From Nocardioides lianchengensis (GTDB taxonomy: Bacteria > Actinomycetota > Actinomycetes > Propionibacteriales > Nocardioidaceae), in NCBI RefSeq assembly GCF_900101465.1, contig NZ_FMZM01000005.1, forward strand, positions 1 through 64,000: a DNA stretch of 64,000 nucleotides. The letters run 5' to 3'. Shown one piece after another: positions 1 to 7,885 of the stretch (within the stretch, counting starts at the first letter, position 1; each line of letters begins with the position of its first letter). Position numbers and translations under genes: made by a program. Below the pieces are notes generated by a model that did no database searches, was not told the DNA's origin, and saw only the letters and a list, made by a program, of their open reading frames with translations.

Positions 1-201
1 ACGGCGCCCGCGAGAGCTGATCGAGCCCTCGACACGCCGGCGTACGACGCTGCGGACGGCGCCCGCGAGAGCTGATCGAGCCCTCGACACGCCGGTCACG
101 ACCTCGCAAGCTCGGTCGTGCGGCTCGCTCGACCACCATCAGCGGATCCGCTGGCGCGGCTCCGCTCGACCACCATCAGCGGACCCACTGGCGCGGCTCC
201 G
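1..201. repeat. Intergenic repeat cluster
   Basis: No gene is seen here. A 40-bp segment is directly repeated at 1-40 and 56-95. A 37-bp unit beginning GCTCGACCACCATCAGCGGA is repeated at 127 and 164. Positions 83-137 run from CTCGACACGCCGG to GGCTCGCTCGACCACC, which is the inverse orientation of the two elements at 10463-10595, so one dispersed intergenic element family is present at both sites. The end of the leftward polyprenyl synthase gene lies just to the right. Function is unknown; such elements are common between actinobacterial genes. Confidence 0.8.
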
Positions 202-1269
202 CTAGACGACCCGCTGCGTGGCGGCGGAGGCCAGCTCCTCCAGCACCTGGGTGGCCGCGGGGTCGAACGAGCCGCTGCGCAGCGAGCCGACGGCGAGCTC
301 GGCGAGCTGTGCGATGACCGCCTCGACCTGCTCCTGGGCGCCGGAGTCGACGATGATCCGGCGCAGCACCGCGACCTCGTCCTCGTCGAGCGGGGTGCCG
401 AGGGACCCGTCCAGGAGCGCGGCGTCAGCCTCGGACGCACCGTCGAGGGCCAGGGCGACCAGCACGGTCCGCTTGCCCTCGACGAGGTCGTCGCCGGCGG
501 GCTTGCCCGTCGTCGCCGGGTCGCCGAACACGCCGAGCAGGTCGTCGCGCAGCTGGAACGCCTCGCCCAGCGGCAGCCCGAAGGCCGAGAGCCGCGCCAG
601 CGCCTGCGGTCCGGCGCCGGCGAGCGCGGCCCCGACGTGGATCGGGCGCTCGATGGAGTACTTGGCGGACTTGTAGCGCAGCACGGTCATCGCGGTCTCG
701 ACGTCGGCGTGGCCGCGGGCCTGCACCGACACGTCCAGGAACTGCCCGGCGATCACCTCGGTCCGGCACTGGTCGAACACGGCGAGGGCCGGCGCCACCT
801 GCTCCAGCGGCAGCCCGCAGCGGCGCAGCAGCTCCTCCGACCAGGACAGCAGCAGGTCGCCGAGCAGGATCGCGGCGGCGGCGCCGTACTGCTCGGGGTC
901 GCCGCGCCAGCGCGAGCGCTGGTGGGCGGTGGCGAATCCGCGGTGCGTCGCCGGGCGGCCGCGCCGAGTGTCGGAGGCGTCCATCAGGTCGTCGTGGACC
1001 AGCGCGCTCGCGTGCAGCAGCTCCAGGGCGGCGCACGCCCGCACCAGCGCCTTCTCGTCGCTCGGTGCCGCGATCGCGTGGTGGCCCCACCAGCAGAACG
1101 CCGCGCGGAACCGCTTGCCCCCGCTGATCACGCCGCGGGCCTCGGCCAACAGCCGTCCGGCGTCGTCGCCCAATGGTGCGAGGCGGGCGGTCTGCTCGTC
1201 GAGGAAGTCGTCGAGCGCCGCCTGGACCTGGTCGCGGAAGCCGGCGCCGTCCCATCCACTGCCCGTCAC
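202..1269 (-). CDS. Polyprenyl (geranylgeranyl-type) diphosphate synthase
   Basis: A 355-aa all-helical prenyltransferase that would condense isopentenyl diphosphate with allylic diphosphates in the cytosol. Both aspartate-rich motifs are present: DDLMD at residues 93-97 (first DDxxD, followed by the expected RRGRP) and DDLLGVFGD at 242-250. GGKRFR near residue 50 is the diphosphate-binding segment. The GTG start at 1269 lies 7 nt after a minus-strand TACGCT box (1277-1282), suggesting a leaderless transcript. It is divergent from metF. A CrtI-like enzyme lies two genes away, but no phytoene synthase is visible, so a carotenoid role is inference. Product chain length cannot be read from sequence alone. 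Confidence 0.9.
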   Translation of the reverse strand: MTGSGWDGAGFRDQVQAALDDFLDEQTARLAPLGDDAGRLLAEARGVISGGKRFRAAFCWWGHHAIAAPSDEKALVRACAALELLHASALVHDDLMDASDTRRGRPATHRGFATAHQRSRWRGDPEQYGAAAAILLGDLLLSWSEELLRRCGLPLEQVAPALAVFDQCRTEVIAGQFLDVSVQARGHADVETAMTVLRYKSAKYSIERPIHVGAALAGAGPQALARLSAFGLPLGEAFQLRDDLLGVFGDPATTGKPAGDDLVEGKRTVLVALALDGASEADAALLDGSLGTPLDEDEVAVLRRIIVDSGAQEQVEAVIAQLAELAVGSLRSGSFDPAATQVLEELASAATQRVV

Positions 1270-1333
1270 GCCGACGAGCGTAGGTCAGGCGCCCGGAGGT
1301 CGGACGATGCGGTCCCTCGGCCGGGTCCGAACC

Positions 1334-1339
1334 TAGACT
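1334..1339 (+). promoter_or_regulatory. Leaderless-type -10 box of metF
   Basis: TAGACT lies 7 nt before the metF ATG at 1347. The spacing would place the transcription start at or next to the start codon. The divergent prenyl synthase has TACGCT (1277-1282 on the minus strand) 7 nt before its GTG, so the 77-bp gap holds two back-to-back leaderless promoters. Confidence 0.5.
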
Positions 1340-1346
1340 TCGTGCC

Positions 1347-2237
1347 ATGAGCATCGAGCACGGACGCAGCCTGGCCGACCTGATCGCCGAGGGTGGCCGC
1401 TCCTTCTCGTTCGAGTTCTTCCCGCCCAAGGACGAGGCCGGCGAGGAGCAGCTCTGGCGCGCGATCAGCGACCTGGAGCCCTACCGCCCCACCTTCGTCT
1501 CCGTCACGTACGGCGCCGGCGGCGCCACCCGGGGCACCACGGTGCGGATCACCGGCCGGATCGCCCGCGAGACCTCGATGCTGCCGGTCGCCCACCTGAC
1601 CTGCGTCGGCCACACCGAGGCCGAGATCGAGCACATCCTCGACACCTACTCCGCGGCCGGCGTCACCCACGTGATGGCGCTGCGTGGCGACCCGAGCGAG
1701 GGTCCCCGAGCGCCGTGGACGCCCACCGAGGGCGGGCTGACCTACGCCAGCGAGCTGGTCGAGCTGGTCCGGCGTCGCGGCGACTTCCGGGTCGCGGTGG
1801 CCGCCTTCCCCGAGGGTCACCCGACCGCCGAGTCGCTCGACCACGACGCCGACGTGCTGGTCGCCAAGGCCCGGGCGGGTGCGGAGTTCGCGGTCACCCA
1901 GATGTTCTTCCGGGCCAGTGACTACTTCGCCCTCGTCGAGCGGGTCCGCGCCCGCGGGGTCGACCTGCCGATCCTGCCCGGCATCATGCCGATCCTGAAC
2001 CTCAACGCCATCCGCCGCCAGGGCGAGCTGATCGGCGCCGACGTCCCCGCCGAGGTCGTCGAGCGGATCTCCGCGTACGACGGCGACCCGGTCGCCCTGC
2101 GGGCCGAGGGCATCAAGGTCGCGGCGGAGCTGTGCGAGGACCTGCTGGCCGGCGGCGCGCCGGGCCTGCACTTCTACACGCTGAACCGGTCCAAGGCGAC
2201 GCTCGAGATCTTCGAGGCGCTCAACGTCGGGGTCTAG
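1347..2237 (+). CDS. metF: Methylenetetrahydrofolate reductase
   Basis: A 296-aa FAD-dependent TIM-barrel enzyme that reduces 5,10-methylene-THF to 5-methyl-THF, the methyl donor for methionine synthesis. Family hallmarks are the N-terminal FSFEFFPPKD segment, TYGAGG near residue 54, HLTCVGHT, MALRGD (flavin and folate binding), and FAVTQMFF. Length is typical of bacterial MetF. The ATG at 1347 is supported by the TAGACT box 7 nt upstream. The gene ends tail to tail with the leftward CrtI-like gene: the two stop codons share the palindrome CTAG at 2234-2237, leaving no room for a terminator. Confidence 0.95.
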   Translation: MSIEHGRSLADLIAEGGRSFSFEFFPPKDEAGEEQLWRAISDLEPYRPTFVSVTYGAGGATRGTTVRITGRIARETSMLPVAHLTCVGHTEAEIEHILDTYSAAGVTHVMALRGDPSEGPRAPWTPTEGGLTYASELVELVRRRGDFRVAVAAFPEGHPTAESLDHDADVLVAKARAGAEFAVTQMFFRASDYFALVERVRARGVDLPILPGIMPILNLNAIRRQGELIGADVPAEVVERISAYDGDPVALRAEGIKVAAELCEDLLAGGAPGLHFYTLNRSKATLEIFEALNVGV

Positions 2238-3544
2238 GCCTCGCCCACGGCCTGCGCCACCAGCGCGGCCGACAACCCCACGAACGGCAGCCCCGAGCCC
2301 GGGGTGGCCGACGCGCCGGCGGCGTAGACGCCCGGGATCGGCGTGTGCGGTCCCAGCCGCTGCCGCACGGTGCCGCGGCCCTGCCAGAGCACCCCGAGCG
2401 GGGATCCACCCCACTGCTCGACCAGGTCACGGGGCGAGCGGTCCACGCGGGTGACCAGGCCGGGGCGCAGGTCGATGCCGTGCCGGGCGAGCGCACGCAG
2501 CAGGTCCTCGGCGATCTGGCCGCGCCCGTGCACGGTGACCGCGCGGGCGCCGTCGGGTGCCGTACCGCCGGTCCGGACGACGAGCAGCGGGTCGCCGTGC
2601 AGCACCAGCTCGGCCGGTGCGTCGTCGAGCGCGGGCAGGTCGCCCTCGACGCCGACGTGGCAGACCACCGGTGGGATGGCCGGCATGGTGCGGTCGACGT
2701 ACGACGCCAGCGCCGGCAGGCGGCGCGGGTCGACGGCGCAGACGACGACGTCGGCGTCGATCTCGCCGGAGGCGGTCGCGACCCCCGCGGCCCGGCCGGA
2801 CCGCACGAGCACGTCGAACGCGGTCGTCGAGGTCAGCACCTCCACCTTCCGGGTCGCGAGCCGGGACTCCAGCACCCCCGCGAGCGCGCCCATCCCGCCC
2901 GGGACGGTCCAGGCGCCGAAGCGCTGCTCGACGTACGCCTGGAGGCCGGCCCAGGCCGGCACGTTGCGCAGGTCGTGGCCGTCCGCGACGAAGGGGTGGG
3001 CGGCGACCATCCGCAGACGCTCGTCCTTGAAGACCTTCCGCAGGCGCTTGTGGAGCGTCTCGCGACCGTCCAGGCGAGCCGCCACATCGCGGGGCAGCGA
3101 CCCCGGCGTCCAGGGGACCTCCAGGTAGCCGCGTCGCAGCACCTCCCAGTCCTCCGTGTACGACGCCACATGGTCCACCCAGCGCTGGCCCAGCCCCGGG
3201 TCGAGCTCGTCGAAGGCCGTCAGCTGAGCGCCGCGCGGCCCGGCCGGCACCCGGACCCGGGTGTCGTCCTCGAACCGGTGCTCGCGTGCCACCTCGAGCT
3301 GCTCCAGCTCCAGCTCGCGCTCGAGGGGCCGCCCGGACTTGCGGAACAGGTCGCGCAGCACCGCCGGGAGCAGCGTGTACGTCGGCCCTGCGTCCCAGGC
3401 GAACCCGTCCGCCTCGACCCGGCCCAGCGCGCCGCCGAGGGTCGGCGCCGCCTCCACCAGGGTGACCTGGTGACCGAGCTTGGCGAGCCGGGCCGCCGAG
3501 GCCAGTCCGCCGTACCCGCCGCCCACGACCACGACCCGCGCCAT
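2234..3544 (-). CDS. Phytoene desaturase-like NAD(P)/FAD oxidoreductase
   Basis: A 436-aa flavoprotein of the CrtI/phytoene dehydrogenase superfamily. It opens with the Rossmann dinucleotide motif VVVGGGYGGLASAARLAKLG and the following acidic residue (VEAAPTLGG). The C terminus has the second FAD-contacting segment (IPGVYAAGASATPGSGLPFVG in outline). It is shorter than classical CrtI (about 490-510 aa), and the substrate is unknown. Desaturation of a polyprenoid is plausible given the prenyl synthase nearby, but this is inference. The ATG at 3544 has TAGGGT 7 nt upstream on its own strand, so it can be transcribed separately from the ATP-grasp gene behind it. Confidence 0.8.
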   Translation of the reverse strand: MARVVVVGGGYGGLASAARLAKLGHQVTLVEAAPTLGGALGRVEADGFAWDAGPTYTLLPAVLRDLFRKSGRPLERELELEQLEVAREHRFEDDTRVRVPAGPRGAQLTAFDELDPGLGQRWVDHVASYTEDWEVLRRGYLEVPWTPGSLPRDVAARLDGRETLHKRLRKVFKDERLRMVAAHPFVADGHDLRNVPAWAGLQAYVEQRFGAWTVPGGMGALAGVLESRLATRKVEVLTSTTAFDVLVRSGRAAGVATASGEIDADVVVCAVDPRRLPALASYVDRTMPAIPPVVCHVGVEGDLPALDDAPAELVLHGDPLLVVRTGGTAPDGARAVTVHGRGQIAEDLLRALARHGIDLRPGLVTRVDRSPRDLVEQWGGSPLGVLWQGRGTVRQRLGPHTPIPGVYAAGASATPGSGLPFVGLSAALVAQAVGEA

Positions 3545-3551
3545 GGCCGTG

Positions 3552-3557
3552 ACCCTA
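3552..3557 (-). promoter_or_regulatory. Leaderless-type -10 box of the CrtI-like gene
   Basis: Read on the minus strand this is TAGGGT, 7 nt before the ATG at 3544. It sits in the 10-bp gap after the ATP-grasp gene. Confidence 0.4.
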
Positions 3558-4817
3558 GGGCACCGCCCCGCGTCGTACGTCGGGAGCCGCCGCGAGGTCG
3601 GGCCGAAGCGCGGCGAGGACGTCGGCCAGCCGCCCGCCGGGGCCGGGTGCGGGGACGTCGACCGGGACGAACGAGCCGGGGTCGAGGTCGACGGCGTGGG
3701 AGTGGCGCTGCGCGTCGAGCAGGGGCAGCAGGGTCTCCACGTCGGCGACGCCCAGCCCGGTGGCGACGCCGTCGACCAGCGCGGGCTGCAGCAGGGCGAA
3801 CAGGTCGGGGTCGGCGCGCGCGAGGAGGGTCAGGCCGGCCGACATCCGCGAGTTCAGCTCGGTGGGCCGGAAGCCGTCGGCGGTCAGCACGCCGTCGACG
3901 CCGAAGGCGCCCCGGTAGCCGTGCGCAGCGGCCAGGTGGGCGCCGACCCGGCGCACGAGGTCGCGCATCCGCTCCCGGTCGTTCGCGGGCGGGTCCCAGT
4001 GGGTGGCGAGCCCGCCGTACACGAAGGCCTGCGCGGCGGGGTCGCGCAGCACGGCGATCTCGACCGGGCGGAACGCGGCCGTGCCGTCGGGCAGCACCAG
4101 GCCGTGGATCGAGCACGGGACCCCGTCGAGGAACGGCAGGACCCGCACCCGCGTGCAGTGCTGGGCGAAGAACGCCCGGGCCGTGCGCTGGTCGTCGGCG
4201 TCGCGCACCCAGCGCACGTAGTCGCCGCCGCCGCTGAACCCGTCACCCGACCAGACCGTGCCGAGCGGGCCGGCGAGCTCCGCGGTCGCGTCGGCCAGAC
4301 CCGCCTCGTCGTCGACGGGGAGCAGACGGGACGGGGAGTGGGGGACGCCGGCAGCGAACCAGACCGCGTCGGCTCGGGACTTGTCCTCCAGGGCGAGGTA
4401 CGACGCGGGCCGCCCGCCGGTCACCGGACGGCCGTCGATGGGCTCGTCGGTCGTGACGAACGGCGAGGTGACCCAGCAGCCCCGCCGGTCCGGGTCGACG
4501 GCGTCGATCGCGGCCCGGGCCGAGGCCGGCAGGGTCCGGACCAGCCGGTCGTGGAGCCGGAGCCCGTCGGTGGTCCACCGGGTCGGCGGCGCCTCCACCT
4601 CGACCACCGTGCACGACCCCGCGGGAGGGGGGTCGCCGACGCCGGGGCCGGTCGAGACGACCACCACCCGGCAGCCGAGCCGCCGCAGCCGGGCGACCCA
4701 GGGGGTCCAACCGGCCAGGGTCCCCGGACCGAGCACGACCGGGCGTCCGGCGTACCGCTCGCCGAGCCGGGCCGCCAGGGCGGCGCGCACCGCCGGGTCG
4801 GCCAGGTCGGTGCGCAC
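3555..4817 (-). CDS. ATP-grasp domain protein of unknown substrate
   Basis: A 420-aa protein that looks like an ATP-grasp carboxylate-amine/thiol ligase: an N-terminal Rossmann-like region, then segments matching the ATP-grasp core, including LEDKSRADAVWFAAG (about residue 150), GDYVRWV, VLPFLDGVPCSIHG, YRGAFGVDGVL and the metal-binding PTELNSRMSAG near residue 325. The family is found in actinobacteria next to CrtI-like or metF genes, but I know of no assigned reaction. The GTG start at 4817 immediately follows the TAG stop of the YbaK gene, and the overlapping CTAGGAGGTG supplies the ribosome site, so the two are co-transcribed leftward. Confidence 0.65.
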   Translation of the reverse strand: MRTDLADPAVRAALAARLGERYAGRPVVLGPGTLAGWTPWVARLRRLGCRVVVVSTGPGVGDPPPAGSCTVVEVEAPPTRWTTDGLRLHDRLVRTLPASARAAIDAVDPDRRGCWVTSPFVTTDEPIDGRPVTGGRPASYLALEDKSRADAVWFAAGVPHSPSRLLPVDDEAGLADATAELAGPLGTVWSGDGFSGGGDYVRWVRDADDQRTARAFFAQHCTRVRVLPFLDGVPCSIHGLVLPDGTAAFRPVEIAVLRDPAAQAFVYGGLATHWDPPANDRERMRDLVRRVGAHLAAAHGYRGAFGVDGVLTADGFRPTELNSRMSAGLTLLARADPDLFALLQPALVDGVATGLGVADVETLLPLLDAQRHSHAVDLDPGSFVPVDVPAPGPGGRLADVLAALRPDLAAAPDVRRGAVP

Positions 4818-4820
4818 CTC

Positions 4821-5294
4821 CTAGGCCACGTCGATCTCGGTGGCCTCGGTCAGCGCGAGGAGCTCGTCCACGGTGGTCGAGAAGACCGCCGCGGGATGAC
4901 CCGCGGCCGCCCAGACCACCTCGTGGCGTCGCAGCCACGGGTCGAGGTACGTCGGGACGGGCGCCGGGTGGCCGATGGGGGAGACCCCGCCGATGACCTG
5001 GCCGGTGTGCTCGCGCACGAACTCGGGTGTGGCCCGCTTCAGCCGCTCCACCCCGATGTCCGCGGCGACCTTCGCGGTGTCGACCCGGTGGGCGCCGGAG
5101 GTGAGGATCAGCACCGGCCGACCGCCGGCGTCGAAGAGCAGGCTGTTGGCGATCGCGCCCACCTCGCAGCCGAGCGCCTCGGCGGCGAGTGCCGCGGTGT
5201 GGACCGAGTCCGGCAGAATGACGACCTCGCCGGTGCCCCCGCGTCGTGCATGCTCGTCGCGAAAGCGCGTGATCGTGGGGTGCTCCGTGGTCAT
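4821..5294 (-). CDS. YbaK/EbsC-type aminoacyl-tRNA deacylase
   Basis: A 157-aa YbaK-fold protein. Members hydrolyse mischarged aminoacyl-tRNAs such as Cys- or Ala-tRNA(Pro) in trans. Visible hallmarks are the AAEALGCEVGAIANSLLF helix-strand, TSGAHRVDTAKVA, the conserved GGVSPIGH loop, and LDPWLRRHEVVWAAAGHP. A longer upstream frame exists, but the ATG at 5294 is chosen because TAGAGT lies exactly 7 nt before it and homology starts there. It is divergent from the membrane gene at 5341 and upstream of the ATP-grasp gene. A second, different YbaK lies at 41855; the amino acid specificity of either is not readable. Confidence 0.85.
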   Translation of the reverse strand: MTTEHPTITRFRDEHARRGGTGEVVILPDSVHTAALAAEALGCEVGAIANSLLFDAGGRPVLILTSGAHRVDTAKVAADIGVERLKRATPEFVREHTGQVIGGVSPIGHPAPVPTYLDPWLRRHEVVWAAAGHPAAVFSTTVDELLALTEATEIDVA

Positions 5295-5301
5295 ACTGCG
5301 G

Positions 5302-5307
5302 ACTCTA
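5302..5307 (-). promoter_or_regulatory. Leaderless-type -10 box of the YbaK gene
   Basis: Read on the minus strand this is TAGAGT, 7 nt before the ATG at 5294. Confidence 0.45.
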
Positions 5308-5340
5308 GGTCCTCGCCGGACCTCCTTCGAAAGGAAATAC

Positions 5341-5835
5341 ATGGCCGGGAACCATCCGACCACCGTCACCCGCACGACCCAGGTGCTGGGCGTGCTGCTG
5401 GCCCTGGGGGCCGTCGCCGCGGTGCTGTCGGTGTTCCTGGAGGACTCGCTCATCCGGTCCTGGGCCGAGCACAACCCGTCGGTGCGCGAGACCTTCGAGC
5501 AGGGGGGTCTCGACGCCGTCAAGGACAGCCCCGTGCAGATCCCGGCGTTCGCGCCGGTCGCCGTGGTGCTGTTCGTCGTGATCGCCGGCCTGGCCCTCGT
5601 CCTGCTGGCGTTCGTCCGGATCGGTCACCTCTGGGCGCGCACCTGCCTGGCCGTCCTGGTCGCCTTCACCGCGCTCGGCACCATCGCCGGCCTGCGCACC
5701 GACCCGCCGGGCCTGTACGTCGCCTTCGCGGCGGTCTCGCTGGTCATCGAGGTGGTCCTCGTCTACTTCCTGTTCCACCGCGACACCACCGCCTTCCTGC
5801 GCGAGGCCGACCGGTCGGGGACCCCGGTCGACTGA
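5341..5835 (+). CDS. Small membrane protein of unknown function
   Basis: A 164-aa protein with about four hydrophobic segments (roughly residues 13-33, 72-94, 98-114 and 125-145). A likely extracytoplasmic loop, residues 35-65, contains charged residues after the first segment. The ATG at 5341 is set by a good ribosome site, GAAAGGAA, 4-10 nt upstream. It is divergent from the YbaK gene and ends 28 bp before the promoter of the LexA-controlled gene. I do not recognise a family, and no catalytic motif is visible. Confidence 0.75.
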   Translation: MAGNHPTTVTRTTQVLGVLLALGAVAAVLSVFLEDSLIRSWAEHNPSVRETFEQGGLDAVKDSPVQIPAFAPVAVVLFVVIAGLALVLLAFVRIGHLWARTCLAVLVAFTALGTIAGLRTDPPGLYVAFAAVSLVIEVVLVYFLFHRDTTAFLREADRSGTPVD

Positions 5836-5862
5836 GGCTCCTCCCGACTCCCGGCACTGCCC

Positions 5863-5919
5863 TTGACGCACTGTCGGTGGCGCGGTGTACCGTTCAGGTG
5901 TTCGAACAAATGTTCGAAC
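5863..5919 (+). promoter_or_regulatory. SOS promoter with perfect LexA box
   Basis: TCGAACAAATGTTCGA at 5902-5917 exactly matches the actinobacterial LexA box TCGAAC-N4-GTTCGA, and the palindrome extends to GTTCGAAC on both sides (5900-5919). Upstream lie TTGACG (5863-5868) and, 17-19 nt later, a weak -10 (TGTACC at 5886 or TACCGT at 5888), so bound LexA would cover the transcription start. The controlled gene is the HEPN protein starting at 5991. Confidence 0.85.
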
Positions 5920-5990
5920 GGTCCGACGGGAGCGACCTCGACCCCCGCTCCCGTCGGACCTCACGGGGTCGGCGGCACGAGGAGACGCAC

Positions 5991-6449
5991 ATGAGCGACG
6001 CACGCAGCATGCCCGGAGTCACCCCCAACCCCTACGCCCTGCCGGCGACCACCCACGCCTATCTCGCCCGGTCGGCCGAGTCGCTGAGCGAGGCCGTCGG
6101 CGCGGTCGACGTCCCGACCCGCTACGCCTGTGCGCACGTCGCGGCGCTGCGGGCGGCTGCTGCCCTGCTGGCGGCCCGGGCTCGGCCGACCCCGGCTCGG
6201 CGCCGACCGCAGAAGAACGCGTGGGTGCTGCTGACCGAGGTCGCGCCCGAGCTCACCGAGTGGGCGAGCTTCTTCGCCGCCGGGGCCCCCAAGCGGGCCG
6301 CCGCCGAGGCCGGCTCGACCCGCGCGGTCAGTGCCCGCGAGGCCGACGATCTGGTGCGCGACGCCGACCGCTTCCTCGGGGTGGTCGAGCGGGCCCTCGG
6401 CCTGGTGCCTCACGTCGGCTCCGCGGCGCCGGTCAGCCGCGCCGGCTGA
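5991..6449 (+). CDS. SAV_6107-type HEPN domain protein, LexA-controlled
   Basis: A 152-aa, mostly alpha-helical, Ala/Arg-rich protein resembling the SAV_6107 HEPN family of actinobacteria. R44-YACA-H49 fits the R-x4-6-H motif that forms the active site of HEPN ribonucleases; whether this family is catalytic is not established. A basic stretch near residues 64-72 (ARPTPARRRPQKN) precedes a second helical half. The ATG at 5991 follows GAGGAG (5979-5984) at normal spacing. The perfect LexA box 74 bp upstream makes it a DNA-damage gene, and the dinB operon downstream is under a second box. Possible roles (RNA cleavage, partner of translesion synthesis) are inference. Confidence 0.75.
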   Translation: MSDARSMPGVTPNPYALPATTHAYLARSAESLSEAVGAVDVPTRYACAHVAALRAAAALLAARARPTPARRRPQKNAWVLLTEVAPELTEWASFFAAGAPKRAAAEAGSTRAVSAREADDLVRDADRFLGVVERALGLVPHVGSAAPVSRAG

Positions 6450-6559
6450 CGGCATCGTCTGACGGCTCCGCCTGACGACAAGGGTTTCCCCGTCTGGACG
6501 GCGGGGGAGCGACGCCCTGGACTGGGTGCGCCCTCCCGCCCGTCCGATCGGAGTTCGCT

Positions 6560-7750
6560 GTGTCCCGTGCCGCCCGTGTGCCGGCCCTGCTGCTCGTCCC
6601 TCTCCTGGCCGCTGTCCTGGCCCTGGTCAATCCGCTCGCCGACGGCGCGCACGCCGCCGGCGAGATCGGCGTCGCCTCGGCACGCGCCGGCCAGGACGGC
6701 TCGGTCGCCACGGTCCGCGGCTACGTCGTGGGCCAGCCGACGTCCGCGACCTCCGTGGTCACCAGCGGCTACCCCTCCGACTACGCGCTGGCGCTCGCCG
6801 ACGCGCCCGGGGTGACCGACACCTCACAGATGGTCTACGTGCAGGTCCCGAGCGCGTTCCGCGCCACCTGGGGGCTGAAGTCCCACCCCGAGCTGCTGGG
6901 GCGGCGCGTCGACGTGACGGGCGCGCTGGTGTCGTACTTCTCCCGACCGGGGGTGACCGGGGCCAGTGCCTTCGCCCTGGCCGACGGGGCCGTCGATCCC
7001 GAGCCGGACCCGGATCCCGACCCGGACCCGCAGCCCGGCACCGGTGAGTACGACGAGACCTACTACGCCGATGCGGTCGGCAAGACCGGGCCCGAGCTCG
7101 AGGCTGCGCTGCACACCATCATCTCGACCGGTGTCACCAAGCTGTCGTACGCCCAGGTCTGGGACGCGTTGAAGGAGACCGACGAGGATCCCGCCAATCC
7201 GAGCAACGTCATCGAGCTCTACACCGGCGACAGCATCGCCAAGAGCGCCAACGGCGGCGGGGTCGACCAGTGGAACCGCGAGCACGTGTGGGCCAAGAGT
7301 CACGGCGACTTCGGCACGGCCACCGGCCCGGGCACCGACGTCCATCACCTGCGGCCCGAGGACGTGTCGGTGAACTCGGACCGCGGCAACCTCGACTTCG
7401 ACAATGGCGGCACGGAGAACGACGAGGCGCCCGGCAACTTCGCCGACGGTGACTCCTGGGAGCCCCGCGACGCCGTCAAGGGCGACGTCGCCCGGATGAT
7501 CCTCTACATGTCGGTCCGCTACGAGGGAGGTGACGGGTTCGCCGACCTCGAGGTCAATGAGGTCACCGGCAACGGCTCGGCGCCCCACATCGGCAAGCTC
7601 TCGACGCTGCTCGCCTGGAGCGCCGCGGACCCTGTCGACGCCTTCGAGATGCGCCGCAACGACGTGATCTTCGAGAGCTACCAGTTCAATCGGAACCCGT
7701 TCATCGACCACCCTGAGTGGGCGACCGAGATCTGGGGGAGCGCGGCTTGA
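6560..7750 (+). CDS. Secreted endonuclease I family nuclease with N-terminal OB-like domain
   Basis: A 396-aa exported nuclease. Residues 1-33 are a Sec signal peptide (hydrophobic core LLLVPLLAAVLALV, cleavage after AHA). Residues about 38-140 resemble the OB-like domain often placed before extracellular nucleases (VRGYVVGQPTS, GRRVDVTGAL). An acidic Pro/Asp linker (PDPDPDPDPQ) leads to the endonuclease I domain. Its catalytic signature is complete: WNREHVWAKSHG (from residue 238), DVHHLRPEDVSVNSDRGN and FDNG. The GTG start at 6560 fits the signal peptide. It lies between two SOS-controlled genes in the same direction, but no LexA box adjoins it, so SOS control would need read-through. A likely role is nucleic acid scavenging. 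Confidence 0.85.
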   Translation: MSRAARVPALLLVPLLAAVLALVNPLADGAHAAGEIGVASARAGQDGSVATVRGYVVGQPTSATSVVTSGYPSDYALALADAPGVTDTSQMVYVQVPSAFRATWGLKSHPELLGRRVDVTGALVSYFSRPGVTGASAFALADGAVDPEPDPDPDPDPQPGTGEYDETYYADAVGKTGPELEAALHTIISTGVTKLSYAQVWDALKETDEDPANPSNVIELYTGDSIAKSANGGGVDQWNREHVWAKSHGDFGTATGPGTDVHHLRPEDVSVNSDRGNLDFDNGGTENDEAPGNFADGDSWEPRDAVKGDVARMILYMSVRYEGGDGFADLEVNEVTGNGSAPHIGKLSTLLAWSAADPVDAFEMRRNDVIFESYQFNRNPFIDHPEWATEIWGSAA

Positions 7751-7800
7751 CCGCGGCGGCCCGGGCTGCGCTATCGTGGTCGCATCGAACAGCTGTTCGA
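7747..7800 (+). promoter_or_regulatory. Second SOS promoter with perfect LexA box
   Basis: TCGAACAGCTGTTCGA at 7785-7800 is a perfect LexA box. It is preceded by TTGACC (7747-7752, overlapping the nuclease stop codon) and TATCGT (7772-7777), 19 nt apart. As at 5863-5919, the box sits just after the -10, where LexA would block initiation. The downstream genes are the methyltransferase and dinB. Confidence 0.85.
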
Positions 7801-7872
7801 TGACGTGAGCCCCGGGGTCGACCAGCCGGAAGGCGGACCGACCCGTGCCCGACGTAGCGCCCCCGCACCCCC

Positions 7873-7878
7873 TAGGGT
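7873..7878 (+). promoter_or_regulatory. Possible leaderless -10 box of the methyltransferase gene
   Basis: TAGGGT lies 7 nt before the ATG at 7886, the spacing seen at many genes in this window. It could be a second, LexA-independent promoter, or simply support the choice of start. Confidence 0.35.
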
Positions 7879-7885
7879 GGTCGTC

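Noticed and set aside
7805..7885. Upstream GTG start for the methyltransferase
   Set aside because: It begins 4 bp after the LexA box, has no ribosome site, and adds 27 residues unlike the family.
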